A DNA stretch of 39,675 bases from Pyrinomonadaceae bacterium (GCA_030838445.1 JAUZFQ010000101.1:1-39675); one strand, 5' to 3'. Counted from the first letter of the stretch, positions 16,544 to 25,714 are shown. Translations and numbers: made by a program. The notes: generated by a model not told the origin, from the sequence alone.

Positions 16544-16975
16544 ATGTCCAACCAAGGTCTACGGACGCAGAGCGCGCGGCGGCGCGAAGAAGAGTCGGGA
16601 CTCTCGACGCAACTCACTTGCTTCCTGCTCGGCGGCGCGGTCGGCGCGCTGGCGGCGCTGTTGTTCGCGCCGAAGTCGGGGCGGGAGTTGCGCGGCGACA
16701 TCGCCGACGCGACGCGGCAGGGCGTGGATCGCGCGCGCGACAAGGCCAACGAGTATTACGAAGTTTCGCGCGAGCGCGCGACGGAACTCTACTCGACGGC
16801 ATCAGTCAAAGCGGGCGAGGTGGCGGGCGCGGCGCGTCAGGCCGCGGCCAAGCGCGGCGAGAATTTGTCGGCCGCCATTGACGCGGGCAAGCGCGCCTAC
16901 GCCGAAGAGAAACGCCGCACCGAAAGCTCCAACGTTCTCAATCAAGCTCCGGCCTACGAGCCGGACAAATCGTGA
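16544..16975 (+). CDS. YtxH-domain (gas-vesicle-protein-like) membrane protein
   Basis: A 143-aa protein. ATG 16544 is preferred over GTG 16535 and ATG 16538 because GAGGTGAT (16532-16539), an 8-nt match to the 16S rRNA 3' end, sits just upstream. An N-terminal polar segment (to ~20) is followed by one membrane helix (TCFLLGGAVGALAALLFAP) and the KSGRELRGDI motif that defines YtxH proteins. The rest is a long amphipathic Ala/Glu/Arg-rich helix (about 55-130), likely coiled coil. Such proteins are small envelope-associated factors of unclear function. The DUF948-like gene downstream has the same TM-plus-long-helix plan, so the pair may work together at the membrane. Confidence 0.8.
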   Translation: MSNQGLRTQSARRREEESGLSTQLTCFLLGGAVGALAALLFAPKSGRELRGDIADATRQGVDRARDKANEYYEVSRERATELYSTASVKAGEVAGAARQAAAKRGENLSAAIDAGKRAYAEEKRRTESSNVLNQAPAYEPDKS

Positions 16976-16980
16976 CCATT

Positions 16981-17049
16981 GCGGATTTCGGATTGCGGAA
17001 TGCGGATTAAAGAAAGCAACCGTCTTTCAATCCGCATTCCGCAATCCGA
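16981..17049. repeat. Heptamer inverted-repeat element G (GCGGATT type)
   Basis: The 5' side 16981-17008 is GCGGATT, TCGGATT, GCGGAAT, GCGGATT. The 3' arm AATCCGC, ATTCCGC, AATCCGA (17029-17049) is the exact reverse complement of the last three units. The core 19-bp stem is 16990-17008/17029-17047. It lies between two + strand genes and ends 14 bp before the next ATG. Confidence 0.85.
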
Positions 17050-17066
17050 GATCGAAAACTCTTATG
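17050..17066 (+). promoter_or_regulatory. Start-proximal 17-mer, copy 1
   Basis: GATCGAAAACTCTTATG ends with the ATG of the DUF948-like gene. The same sequence with two changes (GATCGAAAACCGTTATG) ends with the ATG of ileS at 17741-17757. Neither gene has a recognisable SD, and each copy follows a heptamer hairpin. Confidence 0.5.
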
Positions 17067-17636
17067 TCCCTGCTGGCTTTTCAGATGAGCACGAGTGACC
17101 CGGCGTTCTGGGTGTTGGTGATCGTCGCCGTGGCGTTTCTCGGCGTCGCCGCCGCGCTCATCGCGATGGCGGTCGCGGTGCGGCGCGTCGTGGTGATGGT
17201 CGGCAACCTCGAACGTCGCGCCGAGCCGCTGCTGGATCGCGTGGCGTTGATGAGCGAGCAGGTGAAGGAGATTGCGGCGCAGGGCAAAGAGGTGGCCGAT
17301 CAGGTGACGCTCATGTCCACGCATCTGGCGACGGCCTCCGTCCACTTCTCCGAGTCGTCCGCGCTGATCAAGGAAGAGGTGCGCGAACTCAAGCAACTCG
17401 TCGGCTACACCGCCGTCACGGCGCGCGACAAGGTGGAGCAGGTGAGCGCGAGCATTGATCAGGCGCAACGGCAGTTCTCCGCCACCACCCTTTTTATACA
17501 CACGAAGCTGGTCGAACCGGCGCGCGAGTTGGCCGCGATTATGGCGGGCGTCCGGCGCGGTCTGGAAGTGCTGGTGTCGCCCGCCCCCAAACAGATTGAC
17601 CAGACCTATGGAGAGGACGAGATGTTCATCGGCTGA
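17064..17636 (+). CDS. DUF948-like membrane-anchored coiled-coil protein
   Basis: A 190-aa protein from ATG 17064; the upstream part of the open frame translates repeat G and is not protein-like. One N-terminal membrane helix ([23 protein letters not shown], about 15-37) is followed by a long helical region (40-175) with regular hydrophobic spacing ([20 protein letters not shown], then [15 protein letters not shown]). This is the plan of DUF948 proteins, often encoded next to YtxH genes as here. It is likely an inner-membrane protein with a cytoplasmic coiled coil; function unknown. Translation initiation seems SD-independent. Confidence 0.7.
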   Translation: MSLLAFQMSTSDPAFWVLVIVAVAFLGVAAALIAMAVAVRRVVVMVGNLERRAEPLLDRVALMSEQVKEIAAQGKEVADQVTLMSTHLATASVHFSESSALIKEEVRELKQLVGYTAVTARDKVEQVSASIDQAQRQFSATTLFIHTKLVEPARELAAIMAGVRRGLEVLVSPAPKQIDQTYGEDEMFIG

Positions 17637-17663
17637 CACGCCGCACGGTGTCCGACTCCACAT

Positions 17664-17708
17664 TCCCAAAGTCCCAGGTTCAAGGTCAGACTTTGGACTT
17701 GGGACTTT
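17664..17708. repeat. Heptamer inverted-repeat element I (AAAGTCC type)
   Basis: AAAGTCCCAGGTTCAA (17668-17683) pairs with TTGGACTTGGGACTTT (17693-17708), two positions being mismatch or wobble. The 3' arm reads as heptamers GGACTTG, GGACTTT. It lies between the DUF948-like gene and ileS. Confidence 0.65.
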
Positions 17709-17740
17709 CCGCATTTATGTTGCAAGATTTGCATTCAAAA

Positions 17741-17757
17741 GATCGAAAACCGTTATG
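17741..17757 (+). promoter_or_regulatory. Start-proximal 17-mer, copy 2
   Basis: GATCGAAAACCGTTATG ends at the ileS ATG. It matches copy 1 (17050-17066) at 15 of 17 positions. It could be a translation-start element or a duplicated junction carried along with the hairpin module. Confidence 0.5.
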
Positions 17758-20730
17758 ACAACCGAAACGCCCCTTGAACTCAAGAAGACCGTCAACCTGC
17801 CGAAGACCAACTTCGCGCAGAAGGCCAACCTCGCGCAGGCAGAACCCGCGCGCCTCAAGCGTTGGTCGGAACTCAACCTCTACCAACTGATCCGCGAGTC
17901 GCGGCGCGGGCGCGACAAGTTCATCCTCCACGACGGGCCGCCCTACGCCAACGCCGACATCCACCTCGGCACGGCGCTCAACAAGATCGTCAAAGACTTC
18001 GTGGTCAAGTCGCGGACGATGCTCGGCTACGACGCGCCCTACGTCCCCGGCTACGACTGCCACGGGCTGCCCATCGAACTCTTCGTGGACAAAAAACTCG
18101 GCGCGAAGAAAGCGAACATGCCCCCGGTGAGCGTGCGCCGCGCGTGCCGCGAACACGCGACCGAGGCTCTGAAGCGACAGACGCGCGACTTCCAGCGGCT
18201 CGGCATCCTCGGCCTCTGGGAGAATCCATACCTCACGATGTCGAACCAGTACGAGGCGGAGACGGCGCGACTCTTCGGCCGCTTCGTCGAGCGCGGCTAC
18301 GTCTACAAGGGCGCGCGCCCAGTCTACTGGTGCGTCTACGATCAGACCGCGCTCGCCGAGGCGGAGGTCGAATACAGGGAGCACACCAGTCCGTCCGTCT
18401 ACGTGAAGTTTCCTCTGGCGTCCGACCCGTCGGAGATCGATCCGGCGCTCGCGGGGCGCAAAGTTTTCTTTCTCATCTGGACGACGACGCCCTGGACGCT
18501 GCCCGCGAACCTCGCCATCGCCGTCAACCCAAACTTTGAATATGCCGCGATTGAAAACGGCGGAGAGGTTTACGTCGTCGCGGGCGAATTGGTGGAGACG
18601 GTTGCGTCGAAGTGCGGGCTGGACGCGCCGCAAGTCGTCGCGCGTTTTCCGGGCGCGAAACTCGACCGCCTCGAATGTCGCCACGCGTGGTTAGAGCGCA
18701 AGTCGCTCGTCATCCTCGGCGAGCACGTCACGCTCGGCGGCGAGGCCGACGCCGAGACGGAACTCGACGTGAAAGACGCGCGCGACAAAAGCGCGACGAG
18801 CAAGGCGGGGACGGGCTGCGTCCACACCGCGCCCGGCCACGGCCACGACGATTTCGTCATCGGCAAGCAGTACGGCTTAGACATCTACTGCCCCGTGGAT
18901 CACGCCGGGCGGTTCACCGCCGAGGTCGAACACTTCGCGGGCGAGCGCGTGTTCGAGGCGAACGCGAAGATCGTCGAGTTTCTCAAAGAACGCGGCGCGC
19001 TGCTGTTCAGCGAAAATTATAATCATCGTTACCCGCACTGCTGGCGTTGCAAAAACCCGGTCATCTTCCGCGCCACGCCGCAGTGGTTCATCTCGCTCGA
19101 CGCGCGCGCGGCCGAACCAGTCGTCGAACAGGACGAGGACGGACGCGACCTCGCCAACTTCACGGACAACGAGACGGACGCGCCCGTCTCACTGCGCGCG
19201 GGCGCGCTGCGCGAAGTTGAACAGAGCGTCGAGTGGATTCCGGCGTGGGGCGAGGATCGGATGCGGAACATGCTCAAGGGTCGCCCCGATTGGTGCGTCT
19301 CGCGCCAGCGCGTGTGGGGCGTGCCGATCCCTGCGTTCTACTGTGCGGGCTGCGACGAGGCCATCGCCGACGCGTCCGTCATCAAACACGTCGCAGACAT
19401 CTTCGAGCGCGAAACTTCCGACGCGTGGTACGCGCGCGAGGCGCAGGACTTGCTGCCCGCCGGGTTCGCGTGCCCGAAGTGCGGCGCGACTGCGTTCACG
19501 AAGGAGACGGACATTCTCGACGTGTGGTTCGACAGCGGCTCGTCGTGCGTCGCCGTGCTCAAACACTACGATGAGTTGCAGTTTCCCGCCGACGTGTATC
19601 TGGAAGGCGGCGATCAATATCGCGGCTGGTTCAACTCGTCGCTGATGGTCGGCCTTGCGGCGCACGACCGCGCGCCTTATCGCACGGTGCTCACGCACGG
19701 CTGGGTGGTGGACGGGCAGGGCAAGGCGATGCACAAGTCTGCGGGCAACTCCGTCTCGCCCAATGACGTGATCAAACAGTCGGGCGCGGAGATCATACGC
19801 CTCTGGTGCGCGTCGTCGGACTACCACGAAGACATGCGCTGCTCCGACGAAATCCTGCAACGCGTCTCGGACGCCTACCGCAAGATGCGCAACACCGCAC
19901 GCTTCGCCCTCGGCAACCTCGACGGCTTCGACCCGGCGCGCGACACCGTTGGCACGTCGGAACTGTTGGAGCTTGACCGTTGGGCGCTTGCGGAACTGGA
20001 CGACGTGATCGCAAAGGTGCGGAAGGCGTATGAGGAGTATGAGTTCCACAGCGTCTTTCACGAGTTGTACAACTTCTGCACCGTGACGCTCTCGGCGCGC
20101 TACTTCGACATCATCAAGGATCGCCTCTACACCGCCGCGCCGCGCTCGCACGCGCGCCGCTCGGCGCAGACCGCGCTCCACCGGATCGCCGACGCGCTCG
20201 CACGCCTGCTCGCGCCGGTCTTAGTGTTCACCGCCGACGAAATCTGGGAGAACTTGCCGCGCGCCGAGGGCGACGCGGAGAAGCAGTTCGCTTCGGTTCA
20301 CGTGGCGGAGTTTCCCACACCGGCCGGGCTGCGCGACGCTGAGTTGACCGCGCGATGGGATAATTTGTTTACAACGAGAGACGTTGTGCTTGGAAAACTG
20401 GAAGAAGCTCGCGTCGCTAAATTGATCGGTAGCTCGTTGGAAGCACGAGTTGTATTTTCTCTACCAGTGGACGGCGAAATGCTTCCATTGCTACGTTCCT
20501 ACGCAAGCGATTTGCGATACTTGTTTATCGTGTCACAAGTTGAACTACGAGAAAGCACTGAACCCCACGACAAGAATTCAGTTCTAAAGATTGAACGCGC
20601 CGAAGGCGAGAAGTGCGAACGGTGTTGGAGCTACTCGACGCGAGTCGGCGAGTCGGCGCGTTACCCGACGGCGTGCGAACGCTGCGTCGAGGCCCTGGGC
20701 GAGATCGAGCGGGAAGGGGGCGCGTCGTGA
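17755..20730 (+). CDS. ileS: Isoleucyl-tRNA synthetase
   Basis: A 991-aa class I synthetase, close to the usual ~930-1000. It charges tRNA-Ile with isoleucine in the cytoplasm. The N-terminus starts at ATG 17755 ([19 protein letters not shown] is the usual IleRS opening). HIGH appears as HLGT (70-73) after [11 protein letters not shown]. The editing (CP1) domain includes [14 protein letters not shown]. The second signature is [12 protein letters not shown] (KMSKS as AMHKS, about 658-662). [22 protein letters not shown] lies in the anticodon-binding domain. A zinc finger closes the protein (CERCW...CERC). The segment 20341-20580 has clearly lower G+C than its surroundings. The stop overlaps the lspA start. 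Confidence 0.97.
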   Translation: MTTETPLELKKTVNLPKTNFAQKANLAQAEPARLKRWSELNLYQLIRESRRGRDKFILHDGPPYANADIHLGTALNKIVKDFVVKSRTMLGYDAPYVPGYDCHGLPIELFVDKKLGAKKANMPPVSVRRACREHATEALKRQTRDFQRLGILGLWENPYLTMSNQYEAETARLFGRFVERGYVYKGARPVYWCVYDQTALAEAEVEYREHTSPSVYVKFPLASDPSEIDPALAGRKVFFLIWTTTPWTLPANLAIAVNPNFEYAAIENGGEVYVVAGELVETVASKCGLDAPQVVARFPGAKLDRLECRHAWLERKSLVILGEHVTLGGEADAETELDVKDARDKSATSKAGTGCVHTAPGHGHDDFVIGKQYGLDIYCPVDHAGRFTAEVEHFAGERVFEANAKIVEFLKERGALLFSENYNHRYPHCWRCKNPVIFRATPQWFISLDARAAEPVVEQDEDGRDLANFTDNETDAPVSLRAGALREVEQSVEWIPAWGEDRMRNMLKGRPDWCVSRQRVWGVPIPAFYCAGCDEAIADASVIKHVADIFERETSDAWYAREAQDLLPAGFACPKCGATAFTKETDILDVWFDSGSSCVAVLKHYDELQFPADVYLEGGDQYRGWFNSSLMVGLAAHDRAPYRTVLTHGWVVDGQGKAMHKSAGNSVSPNDVIKQSGAEIIRLWCASSDYHEDMRCSDEILQRVSDAYRKMRNTARFALGNLDGFDPARDTVGTSELLELDRWALAELDDVIAKVRKAYEEYEFHSVFHELYNFCTVTLSARYFDIIKDRLYTAAPRSHARRSAQTALHRIADALARLLAPVLVFTADEIWENLPRAEGDAEKQFASVHVAEFPTPAGLRDAELTARWDNLFTTRDVVLGKLEEARVAKLIGSSLEARVVFSLPVDGEMLPLLRSYASDLRYLFIVSQVELRESTEPHDKNSVLKIERAEGEKCERCWSYSTRVGESARYPTACERCVEALGEIEREGGAS

Positions 20731-21245
20731 AGGCGCGCGCGTTAAGTTGGCGCGTCTGGTATCTGCTCGCGGCCTTCAGCATCTACATGGTGGATCAGAT
20801 GTCGAAGGCGTGGGCGGTGCGCTCGCTTCGTCCCGGTCAGGACAAGACGGTCATCCGCGGCTTCCTCGACTTCGCCTACGCGGAGAACCCCGGCATCGCC
20901 TTCGGGCAGTTGCAGGAGGGCGGCTCGATGGGGCGTTGGGCACTCGCCGCGCTCGCTTCGGCCGCGGCCGTCGCCGTCCTCACCTACTTCTTCCGCACGT
21001 CGCGCAGCGACGACCGCGTCCTCGGCGCGTGCGCGCTGCTGCTCGCCGGGATCACGGGCAACCTGACGGATCGCGTCCGCCTCGGCCACGTCATAGACTT
21101 CATACACGCGCACGCGGGCGACTACCACTGGCCGACCTTCAACGTCGCCGACGCTTGCATCTGCGTCGGCGCTGGATTGCTCATCCTCGATCTGATATTG
21201 GAAGGAAGGAAGCAGAAGCAGCAGTCAACCGTTGGCAGTCAGTAA
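20727..21245 (+). CDS. lspA: Prolipoprotein signal peptidase (signal peptidase II)
   Basis: A 172-aa inner-membrane aspartic protease that cuts the signal peptide from diacylglyceryl-prolipoproteins. GTG at 20727 overlaps the ileS TGA (GTGA), with a GGAAGGGGG SD 7 nt upstream, so translation is probably coupled. Motifs are [34 protein letters not shown] with catalytic Asp124, and FNVADACI with Asp142. About four membrane helices. The last residues (STVGSQ) and the stop are read from repeat B1, so the C-terminus has been remodelled by the element. Lgt, which acts one step earlier in the lipoprotein pathway, is encoded next. Confidence 0.95.
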   Translation: MKARALSWRVWYLLAAFSIYMVDQMSKAWAVRSLRPGQDKTVIRGFLDFAYAENPGIAFGQLQEGGSMGRWALAALASAAAVAVLTYFFRTSRSDDRVLGACALLLAGITGNLTDRVRLGHVIDFIHAHAGDYHWPTFNVADACICVGAGLLILDLILEGRKQKQQSTVGSQ

Positions 21246-21382
21246 CCTTGTCCGTTGTCCGTCGTCAGTTGTCAGTTGTTTCCGTTCGGTGCGTGAGTAA
21301 CTAAAGATTGAGTTGAACAACGGACGACTGAGCAGAGTTTCAATCGAACAACGGACGACTGACGACGGGCAACTAACCAACA
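21231..21382. repeat. Heptamer inverted-repeat element B1 (GTCAGTT/GTCCGTT type)
   Basis: The 5' arm 21250-21278 is GTCCGTT, GTCCGTC, GTCAGTT, GTCAGTT plus G (29 nt), preceded by extra units GTTGGCA and GTCAGTA. The 3' arm 21349-21377 matches at about 24 of 29 positions, with a further partial copy at 21316-21330. The central region has TAAAGATTGAGTTGAACAAC (21302-21321), shared with B2 and B3. The element fills the lspA-lgt gap completely. Confidence 0.85.
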
Positions 21383-21384
21383 CG

Positions 21385-22227
21385 ATGTACCCAGAACTTT
21401 TTCGCATCGGCGACTTTCCCGTGAACACTTACGGCGTGCTGCTGGCGGTGGCCTTTCTCGCCGCGCTGCTGGTGGCGGCGCGTCTGGGCGCGCGCGACGG
21501 TTTGCCGCGCGAGCGTCTGTTCGATCTGGGGCTGTGGTTGCTGTTGGCCGCCATCGTCGGGTCGAAGGTGCTGTTGCTGTTGGTCGAGCCGGAGTATCGC
21601 GCCGCGCCGCTCAAGTTGCTGTCGCTCGACTTCCTGCGTTCGGGCGGGGTCTTTTACGGCGGCTTCCTCGCGGCGGTCTTGACGGCATACGTCTTGGTCA
21701 GGCGTTACGAGTTGCCGTGGTGGCGGACGGCCGACGCCTTCGCGCCGGGCATCGCTTTGGGTCAGGCCATCGGGCGGCAGGGCTGTTTTGCCGCCGGGTG
21801 CTGCTGGGGCAAGCCGACCACGCTGCCGTGGGGCGTGCGCTTCTCGGAACTCGGCAACCGGGTGACGGGCGTGCCCACGGACGTGCATCTCCACCCCACG
21901 CAACTCTACGAATCATTCGCCGCCTTCATCTTCTTCGCGCTGCTCTGGTGGTTGCACCGCCGCAAAACTTTCGACGGGCAGGTCATCCTTACCTACGGCG
22001 TGCTCTACGGCGCGACGCGCTTCGTTATCGAGTTCTTCCGCGACGACCCGCGCGGCGACATCCTCGGCCTCACGTCGCTCACGCACCTCTCCACGTCGCA
22101 GTTGATCAGTTTGCTCGTCGGCATCGCGAGTCTCGTCGTCCTCTTCATCCGCCGTCGCCGCGCGTCCACGGGCGGGGCGATGCCCGCGGGCGGCGCGAAA
22201 GTAACTCGCACGGCGGCGCGCGCATGA
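21385..22227 (+). CDS. lgt: Prolipoprotein diacylglyceryl transferase
   Basis: A 280-aa inner-membrane enzyme that moves diacylglycerol from phosphatidylglycerol to the lipobox cysteine of prolipoproteins. ATG 21385 gives the standard opening YPELFRIGDFPVNTYGVLLAVAFLAALL. RSGGVFYGGFLAA (86-98) and IGRQGCFAAGCCWGKPTTLPWGV (from 129) are the Lgt signature region, in the GCCWG form. HPTQLYES and GARFVIEFFR-type residues (GATRFVIEFFRDD) follow near the C-terminus. About seven membrane helices. There is no SD; repeat B1 abuts the start. The stop overlaps the next gene's ATG. Confidence 0.95.
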   Translation: MYPELFRIGDFPVNTYGVLLAVAFLAALLVAARLGARDGLPRERLFDLGLWLLLAAIVGSKVLLLLVEPEYRAAPLKLLSLDFLRSGGVFYGGFLAAVLTAYVLVRRYELPWWRTADAFAPGIALGQAIGRQGCFAAGCCWGKPTTLPWGVRFSELGNRVTGVPTDVHLHPTQLYESFAAFIFFALLWWLHRRKTFDGQVILTYGVLYGATRFVIEFFRDDPRGDILGLTSLTHLSTSQLISLLVGIASLVVLFIRRRRASTGGAMPAGGAKVTRTAARA

Positions 22228-23252
22228 ACAACGTGGACGAGAACCTGAGCGATCACATCAACGGAGAGGACGACGCGCTCGCCCCTGCGACCGTTGACCC
22301 CGAACCCGAAGCGGCGACGCTCGCCTTCGTCGCAGGGGAAGCGGACGCGGGCGCGCGCCTCGACGCCTTCCTCGCCGCGCGCGTCGCCGGCGTCAGCCGC
22401 ACGCGCCTCAAGCACGCCATCGAAGACGGCGACGTGCTCGTCGCGGGTCACACGGCGGAGAAGGGTTCGTACAAACTCCGCGCGGGCGAGGCGGTCGAAC
22501 TCGAAATGCCCGCGCCGCCCGCCTCCAACTTCGCGCCCGAAGAGATCCCGTTGAGCATCATCTACGAAGACGACTCGCTCGTCGTCCTCGACAAGCCCGC
22601 CGGGCTGGTCGTCCACCCCGCGGCCGGAATCTCTTCGGGCACACTCGCCAACGCGCTCGCGTTCCACTTCCAACAACTCTCCACGCACGCGGGCGAGACG
22701 CGCCCCGGCATCGTGCACCGGCTCGACCGCGACACGTCCGGCCTGATGGTCGTCGCCAAGACGGCGAGCGCGCACGAGCATCTGGCCGATCAATTTCGCG
22801 CGCGTGAAGTGTTCAAGTCTTACGTCGCGCTCGCGCACGGGCGCGTGAAAGACGAGAGCGGGCGCATCGAAGAACCGCTCGCGCGCGACCCGCGCCAGCG
22901 CACGCGCATGGCGGTCGTTCGCGGCGGCCGCCCCGCGCTCTCGCTCTACCGCGTGCGCCGCCCTTACGAACGCTTCACGCTGCTCGACGTGCAGATCAAG
23001 ACCGGGCGCACGCACCAGATCAGGGTGCATCTCGCGCACCTCAAGCACCCGGTCGTCGGCGACAAAGTGTATAACGGCGGGCGCGACACGACCGTCGCGG
23101 ACGTGCGCGTGCGCGCCGCCATCCGCGCAATGGGGCGGCAGTTTCTACACGCCGAGCGGCTCGGCTTCCGCCACCCGCAGACGGGCGACGCGCTGAGCTT
23201 CGACGCGCCGCTCCCCGCCGAGCTGTCGCGGATGCTGGAGGCGCTCGAATAA
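22224..23252 (+). CDS. rluD: 23S rRNA pseudouridine synthase, RluD/RluA family
   Basis: A 342-aa protein. ATG 22224 overlaps the lgt TGA (ATGA), indicating translational coupling. After an acidic N-terminal extension (~30 residues), an S4 RNA-binding domain spans ~42-95 (ARLDAFLAARVAGVSRTRLKHAI). The catalytic core has IIYEDDSLVVLDKPAGLVVHP (112-132) and HRLDRDTSG (165-173), with catalytic Asp168, then GRTHQIRVHLAHLKHPVVGD. It should convert specific uridines of helix 69 in 23S rRNA to pseudouridine if truly RluD; RluC-like specificity is not excluded. A terminator follows the stop. Confidence 0.9.
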   Translation: MNNVDENLSDHINGEDDALAPATVDPEPEAATLAFVAGEADAGARLDAFLAARVAGVSRTRLKHAIEDGDVLVAGHTAEKGSYKLRAGEAVELEMPAPPASNFAPEEIPLSIIYEDDSLVVLDKPAGLVVHPAAGISSGTLANALAFHFQQLSTHAGETRPGIVHRLDRDTSGLMVVAKTASAHEHLADQFRAREVFKSYVALAHGRVKDESGRIEEPLARDPRQRTRMAVVRGGRPALSLYRVRRPYERFTLLDVQIKTGRTHQIRVHLAHLKHPVVGDKVYNGGRDTTVADVRVRAAIRAMGRQFLHAERLGFRHPQTGDALSFDAPLPAELSRMLEALE

Positions 23253-23279
23253 GCCGCGCCCGTGCCGCGCAAACTAACG

Positions 23280-23313
23280 CCCGGCGCGCGTTCGCGCGGG
23301 CGGGTTTTGTTAT
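23280..23313 (+). terminator. Intrinsic terminator of the ileS-rluD cluster
   Basis: CCCG (23280-23283)/CGGG (23301-23304) and CGCGC (23285-23289)/GCGCG (23294-23298), with a GTTC loop and a small internal loop, followed by TTTTGTTAT. It lies 27 bp after the rluD stop. Confidence 0.75.
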
Positions 23314-23316
23314 ACT
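23308..23316 (+). promoter_or_regulatory. Extended -10 promoter candidate for the first VWFA paralogue
   Basis: TGTTATACT (TG-N-TATACT) directly overlaps the T-tract of the preceding terminator. No -35 is evident. A start near 23323 would give a ~117-nt leader. Confidence 0.35.
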
Positions 23317-23439
23317 GTGGCTTCGCCCGTTCACGCCGCCGGAAGGCAACTGACGCTCGCCCGCGCGGCATCGAACCCCCGACGCTTGGATGCTCAAAGG
23401 GCTACAACCTTTTCCATTCCGTCCGTTTGATTCAAACAC

Positions 23440-24471
23440 ATGAGAACAGCCCTTTACACACTTTTATTCACCGCCGCACTCTTCGTCTGCGCGCTGGCGC
23501 TCGACGCCTCCACCGTCTCGGCTCAACAGACGGGACAGCAGCCGCAACCCACGCCGCGCCCGACCGCCGCGCCGCCCGCCGGCGTTCAGGACGACGTGCA
23601 AGTCGGCCCCGTCTTCACGCGCGAGGTGCAACTGCCGATCACGGTGCTCGACAAGAAAGAGCAGCCGGTCGCCGGTCTGACGTTGAACGACTTCGTGATC
23701 TTCGAGGACAAGCAGCCGCAGCAGATCGCAAGTTTCCGCGACGAGGCGGCGGGCACGCCGATCTACGTGGCGGTCTTGATGGACATCTCTTCGTCGGCCG
23801 CCGCGAAGCTCCGTTTCGAGAAAGAGTCGGCCAAGGATTTCCTCTACACCGTCGTGCGCGTGCGCAAAGACCGCGCGGCCTTCGCCACCTTCGACGAAGA
23901 CGTGAATCTCTTGCAGGACTTCACGGACAAGCTCGACAAACTCGACACGGCAGTTGACAGCGTGAAGAAGCCGGGCACGACCACCGCGCTCTACGACGCC
24001 GTGTGGCGCATGTGCGATGAGAAGATGCGCGGCGTGACGGGGCGGCGCGTGATCGTCGTCATCACGGACGGCGACGACACTTCGAGCCGCGCGAAGTTGG
24101 AAGAGGCCATCGAGATGGCGCAGCGCACCGAAACCATCGTCTTCGCCATCTCCACCAAGTCGGGATTTTCGAGCGCCGTCCCCGGCGTCGAAGGGGGCAC
24201 GGTCAAGGACGAAGACGACAAGAAGCTCGACCGTCTGGCCGACGCGACGGGCGGCAAAGCCTTCTTCATCGGCGACCGCCTCGAACTCGAACGCGCCTTC
24301 ACGCGCGTCGCGCGCGAACTGCGCGGCCAGTACATCGTCACCTACCGGCCGACGAATAAAAAATACGACGGCAGCTATCGCCGCATCGAAGTTAAACTCG
24401 CCGCCGAACGCGACGGCCTCAAAGTCCGCACCCGACGCGGCTACAACGCCTGGGCGGATAGAAATAAGTAG
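23440..24471 (+). CDS. VWFA-related acidobacterial domain protein, paralogue 1
   Basis: A 343-aa exported protein. Signal peptide at 1-28 (LYTLLFTAALFVCALALDAS, cut near VSAQQ), Gln/Pro-rich linker to ~50, then a beta region (REVQLPITVLDKKEQPVAGL) with the family hallmark LNDFVIFEDKQPQQIASF. The VWFA domain has MIDAS loop 1 at VLMDISSS (D115-S117-S119), loop 2 at GTTTALYDAV and loop 3 at VVITDGDDTSS. It ends with RELRGQYIVTYRPTNKKYDGSYRRIEVK, also diagnostic. It probably binds protein or matrix ligands outside the cytoplasm. The next gene is a diverged paralogue of the same layout, so the two arose by tandem duplication. Confidence 0.88.
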   Translation: MRTALYTLLFTAALFVCALALDASTVSAQQTGQQPQPTPRPTAAPPAGVQDDVQVGPVFTREVQLPITVLDKKEQPVAGLTLNDFVIFEDKQPQQIASFRDEAAGTPIYVAVLMDISSSAAAKLRFEKESAKDFLYTVVRVRKDRAAFATFDEDVNLLQDFTDKLDKLDTAVDSVKKPGTTTALYDAVWRMCDEKMRGVTGRRVIVVITDGDDTSSRAKLEEAIEMAQRTETIVFAISTKSGFSSAVPGVEGGTVKDEDDKKLDRLADATGGKAFFIGDRLELERAFTRVARELRGQYIVTYRPTNKKYDGSYRRIEVKLAAERDGLKVRTRRGYNAWADRNK

Positions 24472-24551
24472 TGAATGGTGAACGGTCAATGGTGAATGGT
24501 GAAGAGAAAGAACCCGTTTTATCCATTCACCATTGACCGTTCACCATTCAC
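24471..24551. repeat. Heptamer inverted-repeat element C1 (GTGAATG type), perfect arms
   Basis: The 5' arm 24471-24499 is GTGAATG, GTGAACG, GTCAATG, GTGAATG plus G (29 nt). The 3' arm 24523-24551 is its exact reverse complement, 29 of 29. The loop is 23 nt. It lies between the two VWFA paralogues and begins on the last base of the first one's stop codon. Confidence 0.95.
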
Positions 24552-24574
24552 CAGAAGGGTTTAAGTGGAAAGTA

Positions 24575-25714
24575 ATGTTTGATCGCATCAGGTTTGTGCG
24601 CGGGTTGAGTTTGATTCTCGCGGTCGGCTTAAGCGTCGGCGGCGCGCTCGTCGGCGCGCGGGCGCAACGGGAGGAGGGCGCGCAGCAGCAGCAGCAACAA
24701 CCGCAGCAGCCGACGCCGCGGCCGACGCCCGCGCGCGTTGACGACACCACGACGCTCGACGACGACGAGATCGAGCGCGTCGACACCAGCCTGACGAACG
24801 TCATCTTCACGGCCGTGGACAAGAACAAGCGGTTCGTCATCAACCTCAAGCAGGAGGACATCCGCGTCCTCGAAGACGGCGTGCCGCAACAGATTTTCAC
24901 CTTCCAGCCGCAGACCGATCTGCCGCTCACGCTCGCCCTCGTGATTGACACGAGCATCTCGCAGGAGCGCACGCTGCCCGAAGAGAAGGCCGCCGCGCGC
25001 GCCTTCGTGGACGCCGTGATGCGCCCCTCCAAAGACGAGGTGGCCGTGCTCTCCTTCACCGGCGATTCGACGCTCGAACAGGGCTTGACGGGTAGCCCTG
25101 TCCGCGTGCGCAGCGCGATTGAGCGCGTCGAGTTCGTGCCGCCTTCAGGCGGCTACGTCGGCGGCGGCGTCGTCGTCGGCACGCCCCCGATCTCCGGCGA
25201 TAATCAGGCCACGGCCGGTTCGACCGCCATCTGGGACGCCGTCTACGCCACCTGCCACGAGGTGATGACCGAGTCGTCCGACAAGACGCGCCGCGCCGTC
25301 GTCCTGCTCACGGACGGCGAGGACACGAGCAGCACTCTGAAACTCGACGAGGCCGTGCAGGAGGCGCTCAAGACCGACACGCTCGTCTTCGCCATCGGCA
25401 TCGGCGACAGCTTCCGCTTCAGCGGCGTGGACGAAGGCTCGCTGCGCAAGATCACGGAGCGCACGGGCGGCCGCGCCTACTTCCCGCGCAGCGAGGAAGA
25501 CCTGCGCAACGCCTTCGCGCAAATCCAGCGCGAACTGCGCGAGCAGTTCCTCGTTGCCTACGCGCCCACGAACAAGCGGCGCGACGGCTCTTATCGCAAA
25601 CTCCAGATCGAGGTCATCAACCCCGACCTCCGCAAGCAGAACGTCAAACTCAACTACCGTCAGGGCTACTTCGCCAAGAGCGACACCGCGCCCGCGCCGC
25701 GCCGTAGAAGGTAA
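24575..25714 (+). CDS. VWFA-related acidobacterial domain protein, paralogue 2
   Basis: A 379-aa exported protein from ATG 24575 (weak SD GTGGAAAG); the open frame reaches back to 24533, but that part translates repeat C1. Signal peptide at 1-30 (LSLILAVGLSVGGALVGARA), Gln/Pro-rich linker to ~55. The family motif LKQEDIRVLEDGVPQQIFTF precedes the VWFA domain, whose MIDAS is ALVIDTSIS (D125-S127-S129), GSTAIWDAV and VLLTDGEDTSS. The end (ELREQFLVAYAPTNKRRDGSYRKLQIEV, then YRQGYFAKS) matches paralogue 1 closely. A Gly-rich insertion (about 188-203) distinguishes it. The gene is bracketed by two copies of the same repeat type, C1 and C2. Confidence 0.88.
   Translation: MFDRIRFVRGLSLILAVGLSVGGALVGARAQREEGAQQQQQQPQQPTPRPTPARVDDTTTLDDDEIERVDTSLTNVIFTAVDKNKRFVINLKQEDIRVLEDGVPQQIFTFQPQTDLPLTLALVIDTSISQERTLPEEKAAARAFVDAVMRPSKDEVAVLSFTGDSTLEQGLTGSPVRVRSAIERVEFVPPSGGYVGGGVVVGTPPISGDNQATAGSTAIWDAVYATCHEVMTESSDKTRRAVVLLTDGEDTSSTLKLDEAVQEALKTDTLVFAIGIGDSFRFSGVDEGSLRKITERTGGRAYFPRSEEDLRNAFAQIQRELREQFLVAYAPTNKRRDGSYRKLQIEVINPDLRKQNVKLNYRQGYFAKSDTAPAPRRRR

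Noticed and set aside
23340-23420. tRNA-like T-arm on the - strand (GGGGGTTCGATGCC) before the VWFA gene
   Set aside because: No matching T-stem, D-arm or acceptor stem could be built; at most a remnant or chance match.
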